The notes under the pieces are model-generated. The model did not search any database. It was given only the letters and a program-made list of their open reading frames with translations, and was not told the origin of the DNA. Made by a program: the position numbers and the translations under genes. Positions 7,719 to 16,889 of a stretch of 64,000 nucleotides of DNA are shown one piece after another. Origin of the DNA: Streptosporangiaceae bacterium (GTDB taxonomy: Bacteria; Actinomycetota; Actinomycetes; Streptosporangiales; Streptosporangiaceae); assembly GCA_025964695.1 (NCBI GenBank), contig JAOPYK010000072.1:1-64000 (forward strand), in the 5' to 3' direction. Within the stretch, counting starts at the first letter, position 1. Each line of letters begins with the position of its first letter.

Positions 7719-9554
7719 ATGGCTTCCCCCGAAATCGGCCCCGAGGTGAGCGACGCGTTGCGGGTGCTGCACCGCGTCTTCGGTTACGACTCGTTCCGGG
7801 AAGGCCAGCAGGAGATCATCGATCATGTCATCGGTGGCCGGGACGCTCTCGTGCTCATGCCGACCGGTGGCGGAAAGTCGCTGTGCTACCAGATCCCGGC
7901 GCTCGTACGGGAAGGCGTCGGCGTCGTCATCTCACCCCTGATCGCGCTCATGCAGGACCAGGTCGACGCGCTCACGGCCCTCGGCGCCCGGGCGGGATTC
8001 CTCAATTCCACCCAGGGCCCCGACGAACGCCGCCGGGTCGAGTCCGCGTTCCTCGCCGGTGAGCTGGATCTGCTCTACCTGGCGCCGGAACGGCTGCGCG
8101 TCGAGTCGACGCTGAGGTTGCTCGACCGCGGCAAGATCTCGCTGTTCGCCATCGATGAGGCGCACTGCGTGGCCCAGTGGGGCCACGACTTCCGGCCCGA
8201 CTACCTCGCCCTGTCCGCGCTGCACGAGCGCTGGCCCGAGGTACCCCGGATCGCGCTGACCGCGACCGCCACCGAGGCCACCCACACGGAGATCACGACC
8301 CGGCTGAACCTGCAGCAGGCCCGCCACTTCGTGGCGAGCTTCGACCGCCCCAACATCCAGTACCGGATCGTGCCGAAGAACGAGCCCCGGCGCCAACTGC
8401 TGGAGCTGCTGCGCAACGAGCACTCCGGTAACGCGGGCATCGTCTACTGCCTGTCGCGGGCGTCGGTGGAGAAGGTCGCCGACTTCCTGGTGGACAACGG
8501 CGTCCAGGCGCTGCCGTATCACGCGGGGCTGGACGCCCGCACCAGGGCCGCCAACCAGGCGCGCTTCCTGCGCGAGGACGGCCTCGTCATGGTCGCCACC
8601 ATCGCGTTCGGCATGGGGATCGACAAGCCCGACGTGCGGTTCGTCGCCCACCTCGACCTGCCCAAGTCCGTCGAGGGCTACTACCAGGAGACCGGCCGGG
8701 CCGGACGTGATGGACTGCCCTCCACCGCCTGGCTGGCCTACGGTCTCCAGGACGTCGTGCAGCAGCGCAAGATGATCGACACCTCCGAGGGCGACGACGC
8801 GCACCGCCGCCGGCTGAGCATTCACCTCGACGCGATGCTGGCGCTCTGCGAGACGGTCGAGTGCCGCCGGGTGCAGCTGCTCGCCTACTTCGGTCAGCGC
8901 GGCACCACGTGCGGCAACTGCGACACGTGCCTGTCGCCGCCGGAGTCGTGGGACGGCACGATCGCCGCTCAAAAGCTTCTGTCGGCCGTCTACCGCCTCC
9001 GCAACGAGCGGAACCAGAAGTTCGGCGCGGGCCAGGTCGTCGACATCCTGCTCGGCAAGAAGACGCCCAAGGTCGCCCAGTACGACCACGACTCCCTGAC
9101 GGTGTTCGGCATCGGGACGGAGCTGCGTGACACCGAGTGGCGCGGCGTGGTGCGTCAGCTGCTGGCCCAGGGACTGCTGGCGGTCGAGGGCGACTACGGC
9201 ACCCTGGTGCTCACCGACGGCAGCACCGAGGTGCTGAGCCGCAAGCGTCAGGTTCTGCTGCGGCGCGAGCCGGAACGGCCGGCCCGGGCCGCCAAGGCCG
9301 CCAAGGGCCGCCCGGCCGCCGTCGAATTGCCCGAGGAGGCCGTGGCGGTCTTCGAGCAGCTCCGCTCCTGGCGTGCCGCCACCGCCAAGGAACAGGGCGT
9401 GCCCGCGTACGTGATCTTCCACGACGCGACCCTGCGCCAGATCGCGGCCGAGTCCCCGACGTCCCTCGCCGAGCTGAGCAAGGTGAACGGCGTCGGCGAG
9501 AACAAGCTGGCGAAGTACGGCGAGCAGTTGTTGACTCTGTGCACCATGAAGTGA
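7719..9554 (+). CDS. recQ: ATP-dependent DNA helicase RecQ
   Basis: The 611-aa protein unwinds DNA 3' to 5' during recombination and fork repair. Walker A is [13 protein letters not shown] (about residues 49-61). Walker B with the aromatic-rich loop reads [15 protein letters not shown] (about 148-162). Motif VI is in the stretch ending [12 protein letters not shown]. The RQC zinc-binding part has Cys in CRRVQ, then CGNCDTC (about 405-411). A winged-helix segment follows, and an HRDC domain occupies roughly residues 535-611 after an Ala/Lys linker. The length is normal for actinobacterial RecQ. It stands alone and is convergent with the small HPF-like gene. Confidence 0.96.
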   Translation: MASPEIGPEVSDALRVLHRVFGYDSFREGQQEIIDHVIGGRDALVLMPTGGGKSLCYQIPALVREGVGVVISPLIALMQDQVDALTALGARAGFLNSTQGPDERRRVESAFLAGELDLLYLAPERLRVESTLRLLDRGKISLFAIDEAHCVAQWGHDFRPDYLALSALHERWPEVPRIALTATATEATHTEITTRLNLQQARHFVASFDRPNIQYRIVPKNEPRRQLLELLRNEHSGNAGIVYCLSRASVEKVADFLVDNGVQALPYHAGLDARTRAANQARFLREDGLVMVATIAFGMGIDKPDVRFVAHLDLPKSVEGYYQETGRAGRDGLPSTAWLAYGLQDVVQQRKMIDTSEGDDAHRRRLSIHLDAMLALCETVECRRVQLLAYFGQRGTTCGNCDTCLSPPESWDGTIAAQKLLSAVYRLRNERNQKFGAGQVVDILLGKKTPKVAQYDHDSLTVFGIGTELRDTEWRGVVRQLLAQGLLAVEGDYGTLVLTDGSTEVLSRKRQVLLRREPERPARAAKAAKGRPAAVELPEEAVAVFEQLRSWRAATAKEQGVPAYVIFHDATLRQIAAESPTSLAELSKVNGVGENKLAKYGEQLLTLCTMK

Positions 9555-9570
9555 ACCGGCACGCCGTGGC

Positions 9571-9600
9571 CTGTCGGCCGTCCAGGGAGATGGCCGGCAG
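9571..9600. terminator. Probable bidirectional terminator hairpin
   Basis: Nine-base arms CTGTCGGCC / GGCCGGCAG (one G-T pair) with a 12-base loop sit in the 66-base gap between convergent recQ and the HPF-like gene. There is no T run, as is frequent in high-GC genomes. Confidence 0.5.
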
Positions 9601-9620
9601 CGCGCATTCGTTGATCGCGA

Positions 9621-9986
9621 TCAGGCCGGGGGATGGTGCGGGGTCCGGTGTTTGGGAGGTTTACGGCGCGACCTCTCGTCCTCGAGTTGGCGGATCAGCT
9701 CCTTACGCGCCTCGATGAGCGCGTGGTCGAGGTCCCGGCTGCGGGCGACGGCGACGAAGTGCGGCCATCCCGCCGGCCAGATCTGCAGGGTGACCTTCTG
9801 GTCCGGACCGTCACGGTCCTTGACCGACACTTCGAGGTCGACCTGATCAGGCTCCCAGCGGGACAGGTGCGATTCGAGGGTGGCCAGGGCCGCCAGGACG
9901 CGCGGCCGATCCTCTTCCTCCAGGCCGGCGCCGAGACGCAGGCTGCTCTCCAGGATCCCCGCGGAGCCGTGCCCGGATTCGCTCAT
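9621..9986 (-). CDS. Small HPF/RaiA-like ribosome-associated protein
   Basis: The 121-aa protein has the order seen in the ribosome-hibernation/sigma-54-modulation family. A beta-rich part (VDLEVSVKDRDGPDQKVTLQIWP, shown here in pieces) is followed by a helix with D-x-AL-x-EA-x-KEL-x-RQLED and a basic tail RSRRKPPKHR. The family binds the 30S subunit and inactivates ribosomes in stress. This member is shorter than the long actinobacterial HPF and lacks its dimerising C-terminal domain. Its ATG lies behind GAGGAAGG. The match is at fold level, so the role is inferred. Confidence 0.6.
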   Translation of the reverse strand: MSESGHGSAGILESSLRLGAGLEEEDRPRVLAALATLESHLSRWEPDQVDLEVSVKDRDGPDQKVTLQIWPAGWPHFVAVARSRDLDHALIEARKELIRQLEDERSRRKPPKHRTPHHPPA

Positions 9987-10059
9987 GGGTGCGCCTTCCT
10001 CTCACCGTCCACCGTACGACGTCGTCCCGTCCCGGCAGAGCCCTGCCCCATGTGACCGG

Positions 10060-10974
10060 CTAGGAGCCCGTCAAACCGAGGCGCACGGCGGCGTGCCAGC
10101 AGACTTCGCGTAGCCATGGGTCACCGAAGCCCAGGCCGGCCAGGCCGGCCAGTTGCTCGGCGTACTGGTGGGGAATGTTGGGGAAGTCGGTGCCGAGCAG
10201 GATCCGTCCGGCCAGGCCCAGATCCCGCAGTTTGGGGAGCAGCCGGGCGGGGAAGGCGCCCATGGCGCCGGAGAAGCCGGTGAAGGCCATCGTGGTGTCC
10301 AGGTACACCCGGTCGTGGCGGTCGGCGAGCGCCAGGAACCCGTCGTACTCCGGGGCGCCCAGGTGCGCGATCACCGCGGTCAGCTGCGGGTGCCGGCCCA
10401 TGACCTCGCCGAACGGTCCGGGACCGGTGAAGCCGTTGGCCACCGGGCCGGAGCCGGCGTGCACCACGACCGGCGTGCCGGCCTCGGCGAGCATCCCCCA
10501 CACCGGGTCGAGCACGTCCAGGCGCGGGTCGAACCCTCCGACCTGTAGATGGACCTTGAAGACCTGGGCGCCCTCCTCCAGGGCGTGGCGAACGTAGGCC
10601 GGCGCATCCGGTTCGGGGAAGAGCGTGGCGGTGGGGACGCACTCCGGGTTCCGCCGGGCGAAGTCGAGAGTCCAGGCGTTGAGCGTTTCCGCCATGCCGG
10701 GCTTATGGGGATAGGCGAGGGACGTGAACGCTCGTACGCCCAGTTTGCGCAGGTGGGCCAGCCGCTCCTCGTCGCTCCAGCGGTAGCGGATCGGCCAGTC
10801 CCGGCCGAGCAGTGGCCCGGCGGCATCGAAGTACTCCCAGACCCGGGCCAGCAGCCGGGGCGGCATGAAGTGGACGTGTACGTCGATGAGGCCGGGCAGC
10901 CCCAGCGCCTGCCAGAACGCGGGGACCTCCGCGTCGTCACCGGGCCCGGAGCTGAGGATGGGGGGCTCGTTCAT
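10060..10974 (-). CDS. Amidohydrolase-2 family metal-dependent hydrolase
   Basis: The protein (about 304 aa) is a TIM-barrel hydrolase of the ACMSD-like amidohydrolase family. The metal-binding HVHF of IDVHVHFMPP lies near residue 33. Further ligands are the His of VVVHAGSG, the His of AVIAHLGAPEYDG and the Asp of ILLGTDFPN. These enzymes decarboxylate or hydrolyse small aromatic or lactone acids; the substrate here is unknown. I take the ATG at 10974; a GTG at 11020-11022 extends the frame by 16 low-similarity residues. It is followed by no partner gene and preceded, in the same direction, by the thioesterase gene. Confidence 0.8.
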   Translation of the reverse strand: MNEPPILSSGPGDDAEVPAFWQALGLPGLIDVHVHFMPPRLLARVWEYFDAAGPLLGRDWPIRYRWSDEERLAHLRKLGVRAFTSLAYPHKPGMAETLNAWTLDFARRNPECVPTATLFPEPDAPAYVRHALEEGAQVFKVHLQVGGFDPRLDVLDPVWGMLAEAGTPVVVHAGSGPVANGFTGPGPFGEVMGRHPQLTAVIAHLGAPEYDGFLALADRHDRVYLDTTMAFTGFSGAMGAFPARLLPKLRDLGLAGRILLGTDFPNIPHQYAEQLAGLAGLGFGDPWLREVCWHAAVRLGLTGS

Positions 10975-11035
10975 CCCCCCGAGACTACGGGCACCACACC
11001 GGGCATCGGCCGGTGAGGTCACCTGAGCCGCTCGC

Positions 11036-11473
11036 TCAGCGACCGGGCAGCGGCTGGTTGAACAGCCGTACCTGGCCCCGGGCGATCAGTTTTCCGCCGG
11101 GGTCGCTGATCTCGACCAGCCAGAGCTGGAGGTTCCTGCCCTGCTGGATGGGGGTCGCGCGGACGTCGAGGCGGCCGGCCGTGAACGGGCGCAGGAAGTC
11201 GGTCTGGTTGTTGACCCCCACCGCGAACCTGCCGTCGTCACGGATCGCGTGGGAGGCGCCGACACTGGCGACGCTCTCGATGACGGTCGCGTACAGGCCT
11301 CCGTGTGTGATTCCCCAGGGCGTGTGGTGCTGCGCGGAGACCTCGAGGTGGGCTCGGACCTCCTGGGCCGACACCGCGTCGTAGTGCAGGCCGACGGCCC
11401 GCAGGAAGTCGCCGGCGTGTGCCGGGTCGAGATCCACTTCGGGTGACGGGTCGGGGGCAGCGGCTTCGGGCAT
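11036..11473 (-). CDS. PaaI-type hotdog-fold thioesterase
   Basis: The 145-aa product has the hotdog signature HHTPWGITHGGLYATVIESVASVGA (in pieces, about residues 41-65): the HGG turn is followed by the long central helix whose acidic residue activates water. Members hydrolyse acyl-CoA thioesters, often of aromatic acids. The open frame runs far upstream, but ATG 11473 is preceded by AGGAG at the right distance, whereas the upstream part is Arg/Ala-rich repeat sequence, so the short start is correct. The amidohydrolase gene follows 61 bases later in the same direction and may be co-transcribed. Confidence 0.82.
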   Translation of the reverse strand: MPEAAAPDPSPEVDLDPAHAGDFLRAVGLHYDAVSAQEVRAHLEVSAQHHTPWGITHGGLYATVIESVASVGASHAIRDDGRFAVGVNNQTDFLRPFTAGRLDVRATPIQQGRNLQLWLVEISDPGGKLIARGQVRLFNQPLPGR

Positions 11474-11691
11474 GATCGCTCCTGACATCGTGAGGGACGG
11501 ATTCCGCAGGTGCGGTCCCGTACCGATGATCCTTCCGGACGTCGGCCGCCGGTTTCCCATCGCACGCCCGCACGCTCGCATGCTCGCATGCCCGCAGGGC
11601 TGCACCCCCGCCGGGCCACCCCCCGCATGCTCGCAGGGCCGCTGGGCGGCGAGCGGGTACATATCCGGGGAGCGTCTGATGGGAGACTCTG

Positions 11692-12612
11692 ATGTCCGAT
11701 GACCGCCCCATCCTGGTGACCGGTGCCGCGGGGAACGTGGGAGCGGTCGGCCGGACCGTGGTCGACTTCCTGCGGCGATGGGATCTGCCCGTCCGCGCGC
11801 TCGTCCGCCGGGAGGACGACCGCGCCGAGGCGCTGCGGGCCGTGGGCGCGGAGGTGGTGGTGGGTGATCTCACCCGCGGCGCCGACGTCATGCGTGCGGT
11901 GGACGGTTGCCGGCGCATGTACTTCGGCATGAGCGTCTCGGCGGCGTACCTGGAGGCCACGGTCACCACGGCGTCGGTGGCCCGCGAGCACGGCGAATTG
12001 GACACGTTCGTCAACATCTCCCAGCTGACCGTCTCGCAGATGGACGTGACGAGCACGGAGGAGTCGCAACAACAGCGTCAGCACTGGCTCTCCGAACAGG
12101 TTCTCGACTGGTCCGGGCTGCCGGTCGTGCACGTCAGGCCAACGGTGTTCATGGAGAACCCGTTGTTCATGATCTATGCGGTGTCCTCGATCATGAAGGA
12201 CGGCACGATTCGGCTGCCGTTCGGCTCCGGCCGTACCTCTCCGGTCGCGGCCCGTGACGTGGCCGAGGCGATCGCGGCGATCCTGCGGGACCCCGGCCCG
12301 CACCTCGGGAAGGTGTACGAACTGACCGGTCCCCGCTCCTACGACCTGACCGCGATGGCCGCGGAGTATTCCAAGGTGCTGGGCCGTCCGGTCACCTACG
12401 TCGATGTGCCGCTCGAAGCATGGATCGATCAGGACCTCGGCCGGCAAGGCCTGCCGGAGCACGTTTTCCAGCACCTCTCCACCATGGCCCGCCTCCATGC
12501 GGACAATCGGTACGACCGCCTGACCCCCGATCTCGAGCTGCTCATCGGCCGGCCGGCATCGGGCGTACGGGAATTCGTCGAGACTCACCCCGGGCTCTTC
12601 GGCAGAGAGTGA
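11692..12612 (+). CDS. NmrA-like atypical SDR, NAD(P)-binding protein
   Basis: The 306-aa protein opens with ILVTGAAGNVGAVGRTVVDFL, carrying GxxGxxG at about residues 11-17, then VRALVRREDDRAEALRAVGAEVVVGDL. That is the NmrA/isoflavone-reductase branch of atypical short-chain dehydrogenases. The usual YxxxK pair is replaced by a diverged stretch around FVNISQ, so it may be a redox sensor or a non-canonical reductase. The start is an ATG behind GGGAG. It is divergent from the thioesterase. The substrate is unknown. Confidence 0.82.
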   Translation: MSDDRPILVTGAAGNVGAVGRTVVDFLRRWDLPVRALVRREDDRAEALRAVGAEVVVGDLTRGADVMRAVDGCRRMYFGMSVSAAYLEATVTTASVAREHGELDTFVNISQLTVSQMDVTSTEESQQQRQHWLSEQVLDWSGLPVVHVRPTVFMENPLFMIYAVSSIMKDGTIRLPFGSGRTSPVAARDVAEAIAAILRDPGPHLGKVYELTGPRSYDLTAMAAEYSKVLGRPVTYVDVPLEAWIDQDLGRQGLPEHVFQHLSTMARLHADNRYDRLTPDLELLIGRPASGVREFVETHPGLFGRE

Positions 12613-12702
12613 GAGCACGCCTCGCGGTCGTTCGATCCGGTCGGGGGGCCTGTCAGGGACTGCACATCATGTATCGCCGCTTGTGACCCGCCTGTCACCC
12701 CA

Positions 12703-12749
12703 CCCCGTGACCCCACCCCGTGACCCCAACCCCGTGACCCCATCCGTGA
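12703..12749. repeat. 13-bp tandem repeat, three and a half copies
   Basis: The unit ccccgtgacccca is repeated three times with one inserted A, then a partial copy. It lies between the NmrA-like gene and the transpeptidase gene. Confidence 0.88.
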
Positions 12750-12762
12750 ATCTCACAGGTGG

Positions 12763-12798
12763 TCTCTCCGGCACTATTGATCTCTCCGGCACTATCGC
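12763..12798. repeat. 18-bp tandem duplication
   Basis: Two direct copies (12763-12780 and 12781-12798) share tctctccggcactat exactly and differ only in the last three bases. They lie about 160 bp upstream of the transpeptidase start and could bear on its promoter. Confidence 0.85.
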
Positions 12799-12959
12799 GA
12801 CTCCCGGCCGCCAACCCGCCCCGACCGCCTACAATCCCCGGATACCGGTGGGCCGGCGGGAGGAGTTCCGGCGGAAAAATACGTGACAAGGTCTAACGAA
12901 TGCGACATTTGTCGTACTGTCATAACCCTGGTCTGCTAGGGGAACGTGGGGGTCGAGCG

Positions 12960-14195
12960 GTGCGACGGGGGCTTGTTGCGGGATTGACGGTGGTGGTCCT
13001 CGCCGTGACGACGGCCTGCGGAGGCGCCGCCGGCGTTGGCGGCGGCAGCGCCGGCGGTGGTGGGGGCGGGGGTGGCACCTCCAAGGGCGGCGACAACGGC
13101 GCCCCGAAGGTGACCATCACTCCCGGGAACGGCGCCCAGAAGGCCAGGCCCGACCGGGGTCTCGTGGTCACGGCGGCCGGTGGCACGTTGCAGAACGTCA
13201 CGGTGAAGGCCGGCAACGCGGACGTGCCGGGGCAGATGTCCGCCGACCACCTGACCTGGCGGTCCAAGTGGACCCTCACGCCGGGAACCTCGTACCAGAC
13301 CTCGGCGAGCGCCGTGGGCACCGGAGGCAAGACGACCACCGCGACCAGCGCGTTCCGCACCCTCAAACCCGCGGTTCCTTTGACGATCATCGACGTGACG
13401 CCCGCTCGCGGCGAGACCGTGGGCGTCGGCATGCCGATCACCGTGCTGTTCAACCGGTCGGTCGGTGACAAGGCCGCGGTCGAGCGGGCCCTGGAGATCC
13501 ACTCCACCAAGGCCACGGTGGGCGCCTGGTTCTGGGTCAATGACCGCGAAGTCATCTTCCGGACCAAGAACGGTCGTTACTGGCCGGCCAACCAGAAGGT
13601 CTCCTTCACCGCGCACCTGGCCGGCGTCAAGTCCGGCGCCGGTGTCTACGGCTCGGGCGATGTCACGCACAACTTCCGCATCGGCGACTCGCACATCATC
13701 ACCGTCAACTCCAAGACAGACCGGCTGGTGGTGAAGAAGAACGGCAAGGTCTTCCGATCCTGGGGCGTCAGCCTCGGGACCGGTGGTGACGTCCAGGCCG
13801 ACGGCGTGGACCATCTCCGCACCACCAGCGGTGTTCATCTGACCATGGCCAAGAGCCGGCTGGAGCGGATGATCTCCCCTGGCAAGAAGAAGGGCCAGAC
13901 CGGCTACTACGACGAGAAGGTCCCCTGGGCCACACGTATCTCCAACAGCGGCGAGTACATCCACCAGAACATGGACGACCCGACGTGCCTGGGCAACCGG
14001 AACTGCAGCCACGGCTGTGTGCGTTCCCCGGCCGCCAGCGCCCAGTGGTTCTTCGGCTGGGCCTACCGCGGGGACGTCGTGGTCATCACCGGGACCGGCC
14101 GCCAGCTGGACTGGAACAACGGCTGGGGCTACTACCAGAAGCCGTGGAACCAGTGGGTGAAGGGCAGTGCGCTCAACGCGCCGGTCACCACCTGA
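12960..14195 (+). CDS. L,D-transpeptidase lipoprotein (YkuD family, LdtMt2-like)
   Basis: The 411-aa protein makes 3-3 cross-links in peptidoglycan outside the membrane. From GTG 12960 a 20-residue lipoprotein signal ends in VTTAC, with Cys20 the lipidation site. A Gly-rich linker follows, then two Ig-like domains (about residues 45-135 and 140-240). The YkuD catalytic domain holds the SHGCVR motif with His351 and nucleophile Cys353. The order matches mycobacterial Ldt enzymes. An ATG at 12900 is in frame but adds 20 residues unlike a signal peptide. A hairpin ends the gene; it is not in an operon. Confidence 0.92.
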   Translation: MRRGLVAGLTVVVLAVTTACGGAAGVGGGSAGGGGGGGGTSKGGDNGAPKVTITPGNGAQKARPDRGLVVTAAGGTLQNVTVKAGNADVPGQMSADHLTWRSKWTLTPGTSYQTSASAVGTGGKTTTATSAFRTLKPAVPLTIIDVTPARGETVGVGMPITVLFNRSVGDKAAVERALEIHSTKATVGAWFWVNDREVIFRTKNGRYWPANQKVSFTAHLAGVKSGAGVYGSGDVTHNFRIGDSHIITVNSKTDRLVVKKNGKVFRSWGVSLGTGGDVQADGVDHLRTTSGVHLTMAKSRLERMISPGKKKGQTGYYDEKVPWATRISNSGEYIHQNMDDPTCLGNRNCSHGCVRSPAASAQWFFGWAYRGDVVVITGTGRQLDWNNGWGYYQKPWNQWVKGSALNAPVTT

Positions 14196-14197
14196 GC

Positions 14198-14216
14198 GCC
14201 CGGGAACCTTCCGGGC
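14198..14216 (+). terminator. Short hairpin after the transpeptidase gene
   Basis: GCCCGG / CCGGGC around GAACCTT begins three bases after the stop codon. It lacks a T run, so its strength is uncertain. Confidence 0.45.
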
Positions 14217-14294
14217 ATGAGATCGTTTGCCCAGATGTACACCGCTGACCGCCAGGAGTGACGTCCTTATACATGGACCCCGGTAATACCCGCG

Positions 14295-14315
14295 CCGCCT
14301 CCCCTGGGGAGACGG
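14295..14315 (+). promoter_or_regulatory. Hairpin covering the ribosome binding site of the first CNNM-type gene
   Basis: CCG-CCTCCCC / GGGGAG-A-CGG folds over a one-base loop and includes the GGGGAG that would serve as Shine-Dalgarno sequence for the ATG at 14320. Such a fold could limit translation. Whether it is regulated is unknown. Confidence 0.35.
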
Positions 14316-14319
14316 TGCA

Positions 14320-15621
14320 ATGATCCTTGATTTCGCGTTCCTTGGGGCCGCGGTCGTCCTCATCGCGGCCAACGCCGTCTTCGTCGCGGCCGAGTTCTCC
14401 CTGGTCACGGTGGACCGCGGCCAAGTTCAGCGGCTGGCGGCCGAGGGTGACCGCAGCGCCAAGGGAGTCCTGGCCGCTGTCCGTCAGCTGTCCTTCCAGC
14501 TGTCCGGTGCCCAGCTCGGCATCACGATCACTTCGCTGTTGCTCGGCATGATCACCGAGCCCGCGCTGGCCCATCTGCTCAGCCCATGGCTGCCCGAGGG
14601 CGTGGCGGTCGTGGCGGCCCTGGCCATCGCCACCGTGGCGCAGATGGTGCTGGGTGAGCTGGTGCCCAAGAACGCGGCACTGGCCAGGCCCCTGGCCGTC
14701 GCCAGTTTCGCGATCCCGGCGCAACGGGCGTTCTCGGCCGTGTTCGGCCCGTTGATCAAGGCCTTCAACGCGATGGCGAACGGCCTCGTACGCAAGCTGG
14801 GGGTTGAGCCGCAGGACGAGTTGGCCTCCGCCCGCTCGGCGGAGGAACTAGGCCTGCTCGTACGGCTGTCGGCTGAGGCGGGGACGCTGCCTCCGGGCAC
14901 CGCGGGCATGCTCCGGCGGGCACTGCGCTTCGGCGACAAGGCCGCGGAGGAGGCCATGACGCCCAGGGTCGACTGCACCACGGTGGCGGCCTCGGCGAAC
15001 CTGGCCGAACTCCTGGAGATCGCCGATGAGACCGGACATCTCCGGGTGCCCGTCCACGGCGAGGACATGGACGACATCATCGGGCTGGGCGTGGTGGCGG
15101 ACGCCTTCGCGGTCGCGGCGGCGGAGCGGGCGACCACGTCGGTCCGCGACATCGCCCGCCCGCCCGTCCTCGTGCCGGAGACACTGCCGCTGGCCACAGT
15201 GCTGGAACGGCTGCGCGCGGCGCACTCCGAACTGGCCATCGTGGTCGACGAGTACGGTGGTTTCGCCGGCATCGTGACCACCGAGGACCTGGCCGAGGAA
15301 CTGGTCGGTGAGATGGCCGACGAGTACGACCAGCCGGACGAGGAGTCGGCCGAGCCGATCCCGACCCTGCTGAGCCCGGGGGAGTCCGCGACCGTGCCCG
15401 GAGGGCTCCGCCCCGACGAGGTGGAGGAGCGTACCGGCTTCGTCATGCCGGAGGGTCCCTATGAGACGCTGGCCGGGCTGCTGCTGGCCAGGCTGGGGCA
15501 CCTGCCGGGCGCCGATGAGGAGATCGTCGAGAATGGATGGCGGTTGACCGCCGCCACCGTCGAGCGGCGCCGCATCGAGCAGGTCACGCTGACCGCTCCC
15601 GCCGTGGACGAGCAGCGATGA
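14320..15621 (+). CDS. CNNM/CorC-type membrane protein with CBS pair (hemolysin C family), first of two
   Basis: The 433-aa protein has the family order: a DUF21/CNNM membrane domain (about residues 1-190, with NAVFVAAEFSLV at the start and ELVPKNAAL near 115), a CBS pair (about 205-335, with VDEYGGFAGIVTTEDL) and a C-terminal CorC_HlyC domain (about 350-430). Members are linked to divalent cation efflux or magnesium and cobalt resistance. The second paralogue follows after 136 bases in the same direction, the usual paired arrangement in actinobacteria. ATG 14320 is preceded by GGGGAGA. Confidence 0.9.
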   Translation: MILDFAFLGAAVVLIAANAVFVAAEFSLVTVDRGQVQRLAAEGDRSAKGVLAAVRQLSFQLSGAQLGITITSLLLGMITEPALAHLLSPWLPEGVAVVAALAIATVAQMVLGELVPKNAALARPLAVASFAIPAQRAFSAVFGPLIKAFNAMANGLVRKLGVEPQDELASARSAEELGLLVRLSAEAGTLPPGTAGMLRRALRFGDKAAEEAMTPRVDCTTVAASANLAELLEIADETGHLRVPVHGEDMDDIIGLGVVADAFAVAAAERATTSVRDIARPPVLVPETLPLATVLERLRAAHSELAIVVDEYGGFAGIVTTEDLAEELVGEMADEYDQPDEESAEPIPTLLSPGESATVPGGLRPDEVEERTGFVMPEGPYETLAGLLLARLGHLPGADEEIVENGWRLTAATVERRRIEQVTLTAPAVDEQR

Positions 15622-15757
15622 AGCCCCGGCGGAGCCGCCGCTCCGGAAAGGCCGCCGAGCGGCCGCCGAGACGGTGCCACGGTGACCGGGCCGCGGGCCC
15701 GGGTGCACGGCCGGGAAGCAATGCCGGCCCGCGCGGCGAGACCGGGCGGGTGGCCCC

Positions 15758-16762
15758 GTGAGCATTCTCAGTGTCGTCGCCATCCCGCTGCTGCTCGCGA
15801 TCAACGGCTTCTTCGTCGCTGCCGAGTTCGCGCTCATCGCCGCGCGCCGCACCCAGATCGAGCCGCTGGCGAGCACGTCCAGAAGGGCCCGTACGGTGCT
15901 GGCCGCGATGGACGCGGTGCCGACCATGCTCGCCGCCGCACAGCTCGGCGTGACACTGGCCTCACTGGCCCTCGGAGCCCTGGCCGAACCCACCATCGCC
16001 AGAGGCCTGCAGTCGGTGTTCCACACGGCGCACGTGCCGGCCGGCCTCACCCATCCGGTGGCGTTCATGCTGGCACTGCTGACCGTGGTGTCGGCGCACA
16101 TCCTGATCGGCGAGATGGTCCCCAAGAATCTCGCGCTCGCCGCCCCCGACAAGGCGGCGCTCTGGCTGGTGCCCCCGCTGCTGGTGTTCGCCCGGCTGAC
16201 CCGGCCGCTCCTGGTCGTCATCAAGGCGCTGTCGACCCTGGTGTTGCGCCTCCTGCGGCTGCCCGTCACCGCGGAGGCGCGGACCGTCTACACCCCGGAC
16301 CAGCTGCCCGCCCTCATCGACGAGTCCCGTGAACACCGGCTGCTGGACGCCGGTGAGCACGAGCGGATGATCGCCACGTTGTCCCTGCACGCGCGCCCGG
16401 TCAGCGATGTGATGGTGCCGATGGAGCAGGTGGTGAGCGTCGGCCCGGACACGACCCCCGCCGCCCTGCAGGAGTTCGCGGGACGATACGGCCACTCTCG
16501 GTTCCCCGTGATGACGGAGAAGGGCGAGCTCCTCGGTTACCTTCACATCCTCGATGCCCTCAACGGCCACCCGCCCGGCCATCCGCTCCCGGTCCGGGCC
16601 ATTCCGCGGGTGCCGCCGAGCACCACCCTGGCCGAGGTGCTCGCTCTGATGCGCCGCAGCCGCGCCCAGGTCGCCGCCGTGATGGCGGGGACCGGCGATG
16701 GCCGCGCGACCGGCGTCGCCACCCTCGACGACGTCCTCGCCGGGCTGCTCAACTCGCCGTGA
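15758..16762 (+). CDS. CNNM/CorC-type membrane protein with CBS pair, second of two
   Basis: This 334-aa paralogue of the preceding protein starts with GTG and has NGFFVAAEFALIAARR at the N-terminus, EMVPKNLAL near residue 126 and a CBS pair at about 205-330. It ends right after the CBS region, so it lacks the CorC_HlyC domain of its neighbour. The two probably act together in the membrane on a divalent cation. The 136-base spacer before it shows no gene and no clear ribosome binding site. Confidence 0.88.
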   Translation: MSILSVVAIPLLLAINGFFVAAEFALIAARRTQIEPLASTSRRARTVLAAMDAVPTMLAAAQLGVTLASLALGALAEPTIARGLQSVFHTAHVPAGLTHPVAFMLALLTVVSAHILIGEMVPKNLALAAPDKAALWLVPPLLVFARLTRPLLVVIKALSTLVLRLLRLPVTAEARTVYTPDQLPALIDESREHRLLDAGEHERMIATLSLHARPVSDVMVPMEQVVSVGPDTTPAALQEFAGRYGHSRFPVMTEKGELLGYLHILDALNGHPPGHPLPVRAIPRVPPSTTLAEVLALMRRSRAQVAAVMAGTGDGRATGVATLDDVLAGLLNSP

Positions 16763-16889
16763 CCGGTGGTGTCGCCGGGCGGCCGGCGGATGTCGGCCAT
16801 CGTCGAAGTGCCGGAGCGGCCCCCGGCACCTGGAGCGGTTCGACGGCCAGTGGTCCGTCCGCGGTCCGCCTGGGGATCCGCTCAGGTAT

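Noticed and set aside
7932-9422. Long frame antisense to recQ
   Set aside because: Same GC artefact; no domain pattern and no start signal.
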